A DNA stretch of 9,971 bases from Sulfurimonas sp. Lineage in GTDB: Bacteria > Campylobacterota > Campylobacteria > Campylobacterales > Sulfurimonadaceae. Location of the stretch: NCBI GenBank assembly GCA_021161305.1, contig JAGHAW010000159.1:1-9971 (forward strand), written 5' to 3'. Each line of letters starts with the position of its first letter. The stretch's first letter is position 1. The position numbers and the translations under genes were made by a program. Under the pieces are notes generated by a model. That model did no database searches. It worked only from the letters and a program-made list of their open reading frames with translations, and was not told the DNA's origin. Below are positions 1-6,784 of this stretch, in pieces.

Positions 1-14
1 AATCAATATATTCT

Positions 15-32
15 CAAAATGTTTACATTTTG
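15..32. repeat. Short perfect palindrome CAAAATG-TTTA-CATTTTG
   Basis: Seven-base arms (15-21 and 26-32) are exactly complementary around a four-base centre. It is the outermost of three palindromes lying in the 108 gene-free bases downstream of radA. It is AT-rich and has no T-tract next to it on either strand, so a terminator role is weak. It may be part of the same repeat unit as the two stronger palindromes at 51-65 and 69-97. Confidence 0.4.
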
Positions 33-50
33 TAGCTTTAGGGGGTTGTA

Positions 51-65
51 GGGACATTGTGTCCC
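51..65. repeat. GC-rich REP-like palindrome GGGACA-TTG-TGTCCC
   Basis: Six-base perfect arms (51-56, 60-65) flank a three-base loop. The arms are much richer in G and C than the surroundings, and the flanks (GTA before, TGCC after) give the GTAGGGACA...TGTCCCTGC look of dispersed extragenic palindromes. It stands four bases from the larger hairpin at 69-97. Whether other copies exist in the genome cannot be seen here. Confidence 0.5.
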
Positions 66-68
66 TGC

Positions 69-97
69 CACTATAATGGGCTTTGCTCATTATAGTG
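69..97. repeat. Strong hairpin downstream of radA
   Basis: CACTATAATG (69-78) and CATTATAGTG (88-97) are perfect inverted arms. The inner bases pair further (79-81 with 85-87, one G-U), which leaves a TTT loop and a 13-bp stem. The hairpin lies 11 bases beyond the radA stop codon. It has no T-tract on either strand, so it is better read as a processing or stability hairpin or REP-type element than as a classical intrinsic terminator. The arms contain TATAAT on both strands simply because of the symmetry. Confidence 0.6.
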
Positions 98-108
98 CAT
101 AACATCAG

Positions 109-1455
109 CTAGTACCATTCTAAAAGTTTTGTGACTTCATCAACTATAAAAGTTTTTATAGTGGTTTTTTCTAATGGTTTTTTTGCTAAAAGTGCTTTGG
201 AAATATTTTGCATTTTAGCCTCTTTTAGTCTGACATCAAGGGCATAAACTTCTCTAACATCACCAACAAGAGAGACTTCACCTATAAAAACTGTCTCTTT
301 TGAGATTGCTCTATCTCTAAAACTACTTATAATTGCTGCAAGAACTGCTAAATCTGCTGCTGTTTCAGTGATTTTAATACCACCGGTAATATTTATAAAA
401 ACATCATATCCAGAGAGAGGAATCTCTAGTTTTCTCTCTAAAAGTGCTAGTAGCATATTTAGTCTGTTGTTATCAAATCCAGTAGCTTGTCTTTTTGAAT
501 TTGGAGTGTGTGATTCTGATACAAGAGCTTGAACTTCAAGTATGATAGGGCGTGAGCCTTCCATTATTACAGTTAGTGCTGAGCCAGACTGTGTTGAATC
601 ACGGTTGAAAAATCTTGATGCAATATTTGTAGCAGATACCAACCCCTCAGCTCTCATTTCAAAAACACCTATCTCACTTGTAGCACCAAAACGATTTTTA
701 AAGCCTCTAAGTATACGAAGTTCCTGTGATGAATCTCCTTCAAAATATAAAACGGTATCAACCATATGTTCTAAAACTCTAGGACCTGCTATAGAACCCT
801 CTTTTGTGATGTGACCAATGATAAAGATGGCAATGTTTTTTTCTTTTGCTATACGCATAAGCTCAAATGTTATCTGTCTGACTTGAGTAACTGAACCGGG
901 GGCTGAAGTGATGTTTTCGGAGTAGATGGTTTGTATGGAATCTATAATTAAAAACTCATACTCTCTATGTTCAAGTTCAACTAAAACTTGTTCTAATCTT
1001 ATCTCACTTAGAAGATAGAGAGTGTCATTGTTGGCTTTAAGTCTGTTTGCTCGAAGTTTTATCTGTCCGGCTGATTCTTCACCCGTAACATAGAGAACAT
1101 TTTTACCAGTTGAAGAGATATTTGAGGCTACTTTTAAAAGTAGTGTAGATTTACCAACTCCGGGACTACCACCTATAAGAGTAAGTGAACCGGGAACGAT
1201 ACCACCACCTAAAACACCGTCTAACTCTTTGTCAAGTGAGCTGTATCTAAAAACTTCACTCTCTTGTATATTATTTATACTTATAGCTTTAGAAACAGTA
1301 GAAGATGTTGATTTTGTCTGTTTTACAACATCTTGCTGATGTTCATTTAGCTCAATAAATGAATCCCATGCTCCACAATTTGTACACTTACCCATCCATT
1401 TGGGGGTAGTTAGTCCACAGTGTTGGCACTCAAAGAGGATTTTTTTCTTAGCCAT
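109..1455 (-). CDS. radA: DNA repair protein RadA (Sms)
   Basis: RadA is a RecA-related ATPase that promotes branch migration and processing of recombination intermediates in the cytoplasm. The 448-residue product has the full family architecture: an N-terminal four-cysteine zinc finger (C10, C13, C24, C27), Walker A GGSPGVGKST at 95-104, Walker B around LIIDS 169-173, the GHITK segment at 214-218, the RadA signature KNRFG at 253-257, and a C-terminal Lon-protease-like domain from about 270 to the end. The length is close to the usual 450-460. The ATG start is supported by AAGG seven bases upstream and by the zinc finger starting at once. It follows the dehydrogenase gene by 85 bases that contain a terminator-like hairpin and a TATAAT box, so it is probably transcribed at least partly on its own. 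Nothing looks truncated. Confidence 0.97.
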   Translation of the reverse strand: MAKKKILFECQHCGLTTPKWMGKCTNCGAWDSFIELNEHQQDVVKQTKSTSSTVSKAISINNIQESEVFRYSSLDKELDGVLGGGIVPGSLTLIGGSPGVGKSTLLLKVASNISSTGKNVLYVTGEESAGQIKLRANRLKANNDTLYLLSEIRLEQVLVELEHREYEFLIIDSIQTIYSENITSAPGSVTQVRQITFELMRIAKEKNIAIFIIGHITKEGSIAGPRVLEHMVDTVLYFEGDSSQELRILRGFKNRFGATSEIGVFEMRAEGLVSATNIASRFFNRDSTQSGSALTVIMEGSRPIILEVQALVSESHTPNSKRQATGFDNNRLNMLLALLERKLEIPLSGYDVFINITGGIKITETAADLAVLAAIISSFRDRAISKETVFIGEVSLVGDVREVYALDVRLKEAKMQNISKALLAKKPLEKTTIKTFIVDEVTKLLEWY

Positions 1456-1484
1456 AAATTTACCTTGATATTTAAAATTGATAA

Positions 1485-1490
1485 ATTATA
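1485..1490 (-). promoter_or_regulatory. Probable -10 box of radA
   Basis: The minus strand reads TATAAT here, 29 bases before the radA ATG. A loose -35-like TTCAAC lies 18 bases further upstream, which is the weak -35 pattern expected in Campylobacterota. The AAGG ribosome binding site follows near 1463-1466. It lies downstream of the terminator-like hairpin at 1512-1540, consistent with an independent start for radA. Confidence 0.5.
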
Positions 1491-1511
1491 CTATCTTGAT
1501 ATGTAGAAGTT

Positions 1512-1540
1512 GAAAAATATGACAAATTGTCATGTTTTTT
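1512..1540 (-). terminator. Symmetrical (bidirectional-looking) terminator after the dehydrogenase gene
   Basis: A seven-base inverted repeat ATGACAA-A-TTGTCAT (1519-1533) is flanked by five A on the left and six T on the right, so either strand shows an A-tract, a hairpin and a T-tract. On the minus strand it begins directly after the TAG stop of the 470-residue dehydrogenase gene and ends in ATTTTTC. The stem is AT-rich, so termination may be partial. It separates the ftsY operon from radA. Confidence 0.5.
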
Positions 1541-2953
1541 CTATTTAAATGGTCCACAAACCAATGCTCTTTTTACTCCGGCTGTTAAGTTGCCAAGTCC
1601 CTCTATAACTTTTTCTCTTTGGATTAGAACATCTACAATTTGACTTGAGTATTTTATAGCACTCTCTCTCATCATTCCGAGCATCGGCCAACCCCATAGT
1701 GCTGAAACTGTAACTTCGTCTTGAACAAAATGAGGTTGGGTTAAAAATGTACAACTAAGAACAGATTCAACAGCACTTCTATTTGTTTCACTTCCGCCAA
1801 CAAGGTCGATTACAACAGAACCTTCTGGAATTACCCGTTTTAGATGGTCATTGCTTACAAGATAGGTTATACCTCTCATCTCTCTAGGAATCTCTGCCCC
1901 ATTTACAACTAAATCAACATCTCTCAACCAGTAGTCTATTCTCTCTTTAGTCGTTTGAGTGCGACCTAAAATATTTATATTTTTAAATCCATGGTCATAT
2001 ATCTCATGCATTGCACCTCTTGCTACATTACCATAACCAAGTACCACAACTTTTGCTTCACGAATATCTAAATCGGGTTTATTCTCTTTTAGTAGTTTGA
2101 TTCCATATCTTGCACCAGCTTGTCCTGTCTCATGAAGACATTGGATTCTTCTCAAACCAAACTCAAAAGGAGTATGTTTTTTTCTATAATCAGCGATTGC
2201 TTTTTCCCCGTTTTGCAATTCAAAATCATGCAGGTCGAAAATGTGACAACTACTCTCTCTTAATTTTGCAATTAACTCATTTGTGTCATCGAAATTTTCA
2301 CTATCATAAAAATAGAGAGTATGACTACCTCTCTCTTTTAACTCTTCAAACTCTACATCACTGTGAATCATGTTTAGTGAGTGGGGATTACGGTTTCCAG
2401 CTCTTCTTACGGCACCTGCGAGTCTCTCATTTCGACCAATAACAAATATTTTCAGATCTCCAATATTATCGTTCTTGATGAAATCTTTTAGTGCCTCAGC
2501 CATTGCAGCTCGTGCCAATATTTGCTCATCTGTTTGAACTTTGGGAGATTCAAGAATCTCCTCCATAGCTATAACATTTATCTCTGAATCTTCAAGCATT
2601 TTTGCACGATCGGGAAAAGAGTGAAAATGTGCCATACAAAAGAGAGTACAGCCTTTTTTCATCTGTGAGATTGATTCTAAAGAGGGACCTTTAAATTTGA
2701 TAATCATATCTTTATTTACATATATCTCATGTGCATTTTGCATTAAAGCACCATTTTGAAGATACTCTTCATCTTCAAAACCGACGCCGAGTCCTGCACC
2801 ATACTCAACAAATACCTTAACACCCACAGCTGTTAGTTGTCCGACATCTTGAGGAGTTAAAGCAACTCTTTTTTCTAATCCACCTGGATTTTCTGGAGAT
2901 TCTATCTCCTTAACTAAAGCAATATTTTTGAATGTAATTGATAATTTTTTCAC
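1541..2953 (-). CDS. Long alanine dehydrogenase / NAD(P) transhydrogenase-alpha family protein
   Basis: The product (470 residues) belongs to the AlaDh/PNT superfamily of NAD(P)-dependent dehydrogenases, which also includes lysine-forming saccharopine dehydrogenase. The N-terminal domain shows RVALTP at 29-34, a [13 protein letters not shown] stretch at 52-64, the lysine-bearing IIKFKGP at 84-90 and the histidine region MAHFH at 107-111. These match the substrate-binding Arg, Lys and His of the family. A Rossmann glycine motif GYGNVARG stands at 306-313. Alanine dehydrogenases are usually about 360-375 residues. Here roughly 100-130 extra residues (about 165-290) lie between the N-terminal part and the Rossmann motif. 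The aspartate of the AlaDh VDIAIDQGG motif is not obvious ([10 protein letters not shown], 380-388). The start is GTG (2951-2953), overlapping the ftsY TGA and preceded by AAGGA at good spacing, so it is translationally coupled to ftsY. The substrate is not known; alanine is only one possibility. Confidence 0.8.
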   Translation of the reverse strand: MKKLSITFKNIALVKEIESPENPGGLEKRVALTPQDVGQLTAVGVKVFVEYGAGLGVGFEDEEYLQNGALMQNAHEIYVNKDMIIKFKGPSLESISQMKKGCTLFCMAHFHSFPDRAKMLEDSEINVIAMEEILESPKVQTDEQILARAAMAEALKDFIKNDNIGDLKIFVIGRNERLAGAVRRAGNRNPHSLNMIHSDVEFEELKERGSHTLYFYDSENFDDTNELIAKLRESSCHIFDLHDFELQNGEKAIADYRKKHTPFEFGLRRIQCLHETGQAGARYGIKLLKENKPDLDIREAKVVVLGYGNVARGAMHEIYDHGFKNINILGRTQTTKERIDYWLRDVDLVVNGAEIPREMRGITYLVSNDHLKRVIPEGSVVIDLVGGSETNRSAVESVLSCTFLTQPHFVQDEVTVSALWGWPMLGMMRESAIKYSSQIVDVLIQREKVIEGLGNLTAGVKRALVCGPFK

Positions 2954-3831
2954 TTTGATCCTTCTGTAAAAATAGCGTCTAAAAGTCCATCAACAAATTC
3001 ATATTTGTCAAATGGTACTAAGTTTTCTGGTTGTTCCCCTGTTCCTATATAGAGTATAGGAAGTTCGAGTGCATAAGCTATACTAAATACGCTGCCACCC
3101 TTTGCTGTGCCATCTAGTTTTGTGATGATTATACCGTCTATACCTATCATCTCGTTAAAAGCTTTTGCTTGGGCTATGGCTGAGTTACCTTGTGTTCCAT
3201 CTATGATAAGAACTGTTCTATGTGGTGCTCCAGCATGTGCTTTGTCACAGATACGGTTTATCTTTTTAAGTTCATTCGCCAGATTTGTTTGGGTGTGAAG
3301 TCTCCCCGCTGTATCTATGATAACATTGTCAAAACCTTTTGATTTTGCAGAGTCTATTGTATCGTATGCTACGGCTGAACTATCGTGTCCTTGCTTTGAA
3401 GAAACTATGGGTATATCTAGCCTTTTTGACCAGAGTGTAAGTTGTTCTATGGCTGCTGCACGGAAAGTGTCTCCTGCACCGAGGATGACTTTTTTACCCT
3501 CATTTTTATATCTTTGAGCAAGTTTAGAGATAGTTGTTGTTTTTCCAGCACCATTTACGCCAACTATAAGTTCAACAAAAGGGGCGTTGTATTCTGGCTC
3601 TTTATATGTAGTATATGCCAGAGTTGCTAAAAGTTTTGAGCGTAAAATATCTCTTGTGATTTTATTTTGATAAGTTTGTTCTATGATAATCTCAACTAAA
3701 TCATACTCAACATCAGCTTCTAGTAAAATATCTTCAAGTTCATCTTTTGTAAATGAGATTTTTTTCTTTGGTGCTACTGTCTTTATAGCTTCAACAGTTT
3801 TGCTAAGTGATTTTTTTATAAATCCAAACAT
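2950..3831 (-). CDS. ftsY: Signal recognition particle receptor FtsY
   Basis: FtsY is the SRP receptor GTPase that docks ribosome-SRP complexes at the inner membrane for co-translational insertion of membrane proteins. The 293 residues comprise a short basic and helical N domain (1-80) and an SRP-type G domain: G1 [10 protein letters not shown] at 91-100, the insertion-box motif DTFRAAA at 121-127, DTAGR at 173-177, [10 protein letters not shown] at 237-246 and the closing GTGEQPENL at 263-271. The long acidic A domain of the E. coli protein is absent, as is usual in this group. The start is supported by AGGAG, which overlaps the tlpA stop codon eight bases before the ATG. It follows tlpA by 11 bases and overlaps the next gene by 4, so all three are probably one transcript. 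Confidence 0.97.
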   Translation of the reverse strand: MFGFIKKSLSKTVEAIKTVAPKKKISFTKDELEDILLEADVEYDLVEIIIEQTYQNKITRDILRSKLLATLAYTTYKEPEYNAPFVELIVGVNGAGKTTTISKLAQRYKNEGKKVILGAGDTFRAAAIEQLTLWSKRLDIPIVSSKQGHDSSAVAYDTIDSAKSKGFDNVIIDTAGRLHTQTNLANELKKINRICDKAHAGAPHRTVLIIDGTQGNSAIAQAKAFNEMIGIDGIIITKLDGTAKGGSVFSIAYALELPILYIGTGEQPENLVPFDKYEFVDGLLDAIFTEGSK

Positions 3832-3842
3832 TTTAAGTTCTC

Positions 3843-4397
3843 CTATTTTCCTAAAGCTCTTTTGATGTCACTCTCTATAAATTCCTCTTCTATTGCACCG
3901 ATATAGTGAGTTATATATTTACCATCTTTATAGAGTGCCATAATGGGAATAGGGTATCTATCACCCAAACCAAGACTATCTACAATTTTATCAGCCAGTG
4001 GACGATTCTGATCAGAATTAACTAGGACATAGTTAGCATTGTAACTTTTTCTAAACTCTTCTAGTTTAGCATTTGGTGCGTTATCTTCTATGGTTATACC
4101 GATAACAATTAAATCATCTTTATACTTTTTTTGAAGCGAACTAAGATGTGTTGCAGCTTTTCTACATGGTGGACACCAAGTAGCAAAAATATCATATATA
4201 ACAACTTTACCCTCTGCATTTTCGAGTTTAAAGCCATCTGCTTCTTGAGTTACAATATACTGAGTGTTTTTAAGTGAAGTCAATACATTTTCATTTGCAG
4301 ATATCATGCTGTTTGCTTCTTCATTATTATCGTTAGAACATCCTTGAAATATGAAAATAATGGTAAGAAGTGCTGGTAAAATTGATTTTTTTAACAT
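3843..4397 (-). CDS. TlpA/ResA-like thioredoxin-fold lipoprotein
   Basis: This 184-residue protein is predicted to be a periplasm-facing, membrane-anchored thiol-disulfide oxidoreductase. The N-terminus has two lysines, a hydrophobic core and a lipobox ending FQGC, with C20 as the acylated cysteine. A polar linker (21-45) leads to a redoxin domain with the active site WCPPC at 74-78 and a cis-proline region [13 protein letters not shown] at 148-160 (P151). Such proteins usually keep partner cysteines reduced, for example during cytochrome c maturation or oxidative folding. The actual partner here cannot be told. AAGG lies eight bases before the ATG. It is the first gene of the minus-strand operon with ftsY and diverges from the cyclo-ligase gene across 52 bases. 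I recall a thioredoxin-type lipoprotein at the same position beside ftsY in C. jejuni. Confidence 0.88.
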   Translation of the reverse strand: MLKKSILPALLTIIFIFQGCSNDNNEEANSMISANENVLTSLKNTQYIVTQEADGFKLENAEGKVVIYDIFATWCPPCRKAATHLSSLQKKYKDDLIVIGITIEDNAPNAKLEEFRKSYNANYVLVNSDQNRPLADKIVDSLGLGDRYPIPIMALYKDGKYITHYIGAIEEEFIESDIKRALGK

Positions 4398-4428
4398 TTG
4401 AAGTGCCTTTTCGCTAAAATATGAGGAA

Positions 4429-4434
4429 ATTATA
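4429..4434 (-). promoter_or_regulatory. Probable -10 box of the tlpA-ftsY operon
   Basis: The minus strand reads TATAAT, 31 bases ahead of the tlpA ATG and within the 52-base divergent spacer. No good -35 hexamer is visible. The opposite strand has only weaker candidates for the cyclo-ligase/rny operon (TAAAAT at 4415-4420 and TATAAC at 4431-4436), so the two promoters must overlap or lie back to back. Confidence 0.5.
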
Positions 4435-4449
4435 ACCGAAAGTTTTTAT

Positions 4450-5022
4450 ATGTCTCTTACAAAAGTAAAATTTCGAGAAAATTGTCTGAAAAAAATAAAG
4501 AATCTTCCTATACATAATAGGTTTTATCGTAATGCAAAATTAAACAGACAATTATCTATGGAGTTGAAAAAAATAAAAAACAGAAAAATTCTCTTTTATT
4601 GTCCGTTACCATTTGAAGCAGATATTATGAAAACACTTCTTGAAATGCGAAAAAGGTGTGATGTCTTTGTACCGTTTATGCAAGGCGAAAGTTTTAAAAT
4701 GGTACCATTTAGATTACCGCTTAAACAAAGTAAATTCGGTATTTTTGAAGCGGGAAATACAACAAGAAATATAAAAAAAATTGATATAGCTATAGTACCT
4801 GCGGTTGGGGTAGACGGAAATTTACAAAGAGTAGGTTTTGGAAAAGGAATGTATGATCGTTTCTTTGAAAAGTTACAAAAAAGACCATACACGATTTTTA
4901 TACAACCAGAGTTTTGTTATACGAAAAAATTTATTTGTGACAGTTATGATGTCAAATGTGATTTACTACTAACACCAAAGGTAAAAAAGTTACCTATGGC
5001 TAGGGTCAATAAGAGGAAATAA
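4450..5022 (+). CDS. 5-formyltetrahydrofolate cyclo-ligase family protein
   Basis: Members of this family convert 5-formyl-THF to 5,10-methenyl-THF using ATP in the cytoplasm and so return a stored folate to one-carbon metabolism. The 190-residue product has the expected N-terminal basic KVKFR stretch (5-9), the FYCPLPFE segment at 49-56, and the C-terminal signature VPAVGVD at 116-122 followed by R127 and GFGKGMYDR at 129-137, which forms the nucleotide-binding loop. Length is normal for the family. The ribosome binding site is poor (GAAAG before ATG), suggesting modest expression. It is two bases upstream of rny and shares its transcript. Biochemical activity is inferred from the motif only; some family members have drifted in function. 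Confidence 0.85.
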   Translation: MSLTKVKFRENCLKKIKNLPIHNRFYRNAKLNRQLSMELKKIKNRKILFYCPLPFEADIMKTLLEMRKRCDVFVPFMQGESFKMVPFRLPLKQSKFGIFEAGNTTRNIKKIDIAIVPAVGVDGNLQRVGFGKGMYDRFFEKLQKRPYTIFIQPEFCYTKKFICDSYDVKCDLLLTPKVKKLPMARVNKRK

Positions 5023-5024
5023 AG

Positions 5025-6593
5025 ATGTTAACCGAAGTACTACTGGGTGGTTTTGTAACTACTCTTAGTGGGGTTGTCGGGTTTTTCATCTCTAAAAAAA
5101 TAACTAGTGCTAATTTCGATATTTACATAGATCAGGCAAAAGCAAAAGCTTCTGCTATAGAAAATGAAGCAGAACTTCTTTTGCATAAGTCAAATCTAAA
5201 ATCTCAAGAGATTGAGTTAGAAGCTGTTAAGCACTATGAGAGTGCAAAAGATAGAGCTAAAAAAGATCTTCATCAAAGAGAAGATGATGTAATACGAAAA
5301 GAGCAGAGTTTTAGACGCTATAAACAGATTGAAGAGAGAAAGATTCAAGAAGAGAGTGGTGTAGTAAAAGCTAAAAGAGTTGATTTAGAGAGAAATGAGA
5401 AACTGTTAAACTCACTGAAAAATAAATATGAAATAAAAATAGATGAGGCACTTCATGCAATAGAACACAGTGCAGGAATGACTCAAAGTGAAGCAAAACA
5501 GGTTTTGCTTGAAAAGATGGAAGAGAAGTGTCGTGGGGATGTGGCACATATAGTAAGACGATATGAAAATGAAGCTAAAGATACGGCAAAAAAGAAAGCC
5601 AACTATATTTTGGCTCAAGCTACGAGCCGTTTTGCAGGAGAGTTTGCTTCTGAGAGACTTACAAATTTAGTTCATCTTGAAAATGATGAGCTTAAGGGTC
5701 GTATTATCGGTAAAGAGGGTAGGAACATTAAGGCTCTTGAAACTCTGATGGGTGTTGATATTATTATAGATGATACACCAAATGCGATTATGGTTAGCAG
5801 TTTTAATCTCTATCGTCGTGCTATTGCAACAAAAACTCTGGAGTTGCTTATAGAAGATGGAAGGATTCAACCTGCAAGAATTGAAGAGATTTTTCAGAAG
5901 GTTTCTGATGAATTTGAAGCTGGTATTCTTGCCGAAGGTGAAGAAGTTGTAGCTGACTTGAATGTTGGTGTTATGCATCCTGAACTTATGAAGCTTATAG
6001 GGCGACTTCGTTACAGAGCCAGTTATGGACAAAATGCTCTTGCACATACTCTTGAAGTGGCACATTTAGCCGGTATTATGGCAGCAGAGATGGGTGGAGA
6101 CCCAGTTTTGGCAAAAAGAGCAGGTTTGCTTCATGATATAGGAAAAGCACTTACCCATGATATTGATGGAAATCATGTTGATTTAGGTGCTGATATTTGT
6201 AATCGTTATAATGAAAACAGTGTAGTTATAAATGCTATTTACGCTCATCACGGACATGAAGACATTGACTCTATAGAAGCTGGAGCCGTTTGTGCTGCTG
6301 ATGCACTCTCAGCAGCTCGTCCAGGTGCAAGAAGAGAAGTTTTAGAGAGCTTTTTAAAACGAGTAACAGAGATAGAAGAGATAGCGTCAAATCATACTGG
6401 TGTTAAACAAGCCTATGCCATAAATGCCGGACGAGAAGTAAGAGTTCTAGTAAATGCTACTTTGGTAAATGATGACGAATCTGTTTTAATGGCTAGAGAA
6501 ATAGCCAAAGAGATAGAGGAAAAAGTTCAGTACCCTGGTGATATAAAAGTAAATGTCATTAGAGAGAGTAGGGCTGTGGAGTATGCTAAGTAG
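5025..6593 (+). CDS. rny: Ribonuclease Y
   Basis: RNase Y is a membrane-anchored endoribonuclease that starts decay and processing of many mRNAs in bacteria that lack or complement RNase E. The 522 residues match the family length (about 520). They comprise a hydrophobic N-terminal anchor (about 3-22), a long charged coiled coil (about 30-200), a KH RNA-binding domain with GRIIGKEGRN at 225-234, and an HD catalytic domain beginning with H341 (HTLEVAH) and carrying the metal-binding pair H370-D371 in LLHDIGK, then HHGHED at 408-413. AGGA at 5014-5017, seven bases before the ATG and inside the end of the cyclo-ligase gene, fixes the start. It is the second gene of the operon. No alteration of catalytic residues is seen. 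Confidence 0.97.
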   Translation: MLTEVLLGGFVTTLSGVVGFFISKKITSANFDIYIDQAKAKASAIENEAELLLHKSNLKSQEIELEAVKHYESAKDRAKKDLHQREDDVIRKEQSFRRYKQIEERKIQEESGVVKAKRVDLERNEKLLNSLKNKYEIKIDEALHAIEHSAGMTQSEAKQVLLEKMEEKCRGDVAHIVRRYENEAKDTAKKKANYILAQATSRFAGEFASERLTNLVHLENDELKGRIIGKEGRNIKALETLMGVDIIIDDTPNAIMVSSFNLYRRAIATKTLELLIEDGRIQPARIEEIFQKVSDEFEAGILAEGEEVVADLNVGVMHPELMKLIGRLRYRASYGQNALAHTLEVAHLAGIMAAEMGGDPVLAKRAGLLHDIGKALTHDIDGNHVDLGADICNRYNENSVVINAIYAHHGHEDIDSIEAGAVCAADALSAARPGARREVLESFLKRVTEIEEIASNHTGVKQAYAINAGREVRVLVNATLVNDDESVLMAREIAKEIEEKVQYPGDIKVNVIRESRAVEYAK

Positions 6594-6599
6594 TTAAAC

Positions 6600-6634
6600 T
6601 TCTGTGGCATGTGAAAGTTCTATATGCCATAGAA
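6600..6634 (+). terminator. Hairpin downstream of rny (possible weak terminator)
   Basis: TGGCAT (6605-6610) pairs with ATGCCA (6624-6629), and the stem extends outward to 6600 and 6634 with one G-U pair, giving 11 bp and a 13-base loop seven bases after the rny stop. The following bases (ATATTTAG) are only partly T-rich, so it may protect the 3' end or terminate weakly rather than act as a strong intrinsic terminator. Confidence 0.35.
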
Positions 6635-6637
6635 TAT

Positions 6638-6748
6638 TTAGTGTGTTGGCAGAAGTGATACGGTGTAATTTATCGCCATAATAATAAGAGATAGTGCCAC
6701 AAAAAAAGATATTATTACAATAATAATTTTATATTTTGGTTTGATTAT
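6638..6748 (-). other. Possible small single-pass membrane protein frame without a standard start
   Basis: Downstream of the CDF gene and in its reading frame, about 36 sense codons run to a TAA at 6638-6640. The translation reads IIKPKYK, then a hydrophobic run rich in I, V, F and L, then MAINYTVSLLPTH, which is the textbook shape of a tiny inner-membrane protein: a basic N-side, one membrane helix and a short polar tail. There is no ATG, GTG or TTG upstream in frame. An AAAGGGA stretch sits five bases before an ATC codon (6743-6745), so initiation at ATC or ATA would be needed. It could be a decayed gene, a gene with a non-canonical start, or a chance AT-rich frame. I do not recognise the sequence. 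Confidence 0.28.
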
Positions 6749-6784
6749 ATTCCCTTTATTCCCTGTTACAACACAGATTTAAGT

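Noticed and set aside
69..97. TATAAT boxes on both strands within the hairpin downstream of radA
   Set aside because: They arise from the symmetry of the stem, and no gene follows at promoter distance on either strand inside the window.
542..814. Plus-strand open frame of 90 codons inside radA
   Set aside because: It is antisense to the well-conserved RadA ATPase core and has no family features or ribosome binding site; it is a shadow frame.
2110..2442. Plus-strand open frame of 110 codons inside the dehydrogenase gene
   Set aside because: It is antisense to a convincing coding region, with a Cys/His/Phe-rich translation typical of shadow frames and no recognisable motif.
5667..6065. Minus-strand open frame of 132 codons inside rny
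   Set aside because: It lies opposite the KH and HD domains of RNase Y, and its translation is low-complexity without motif.
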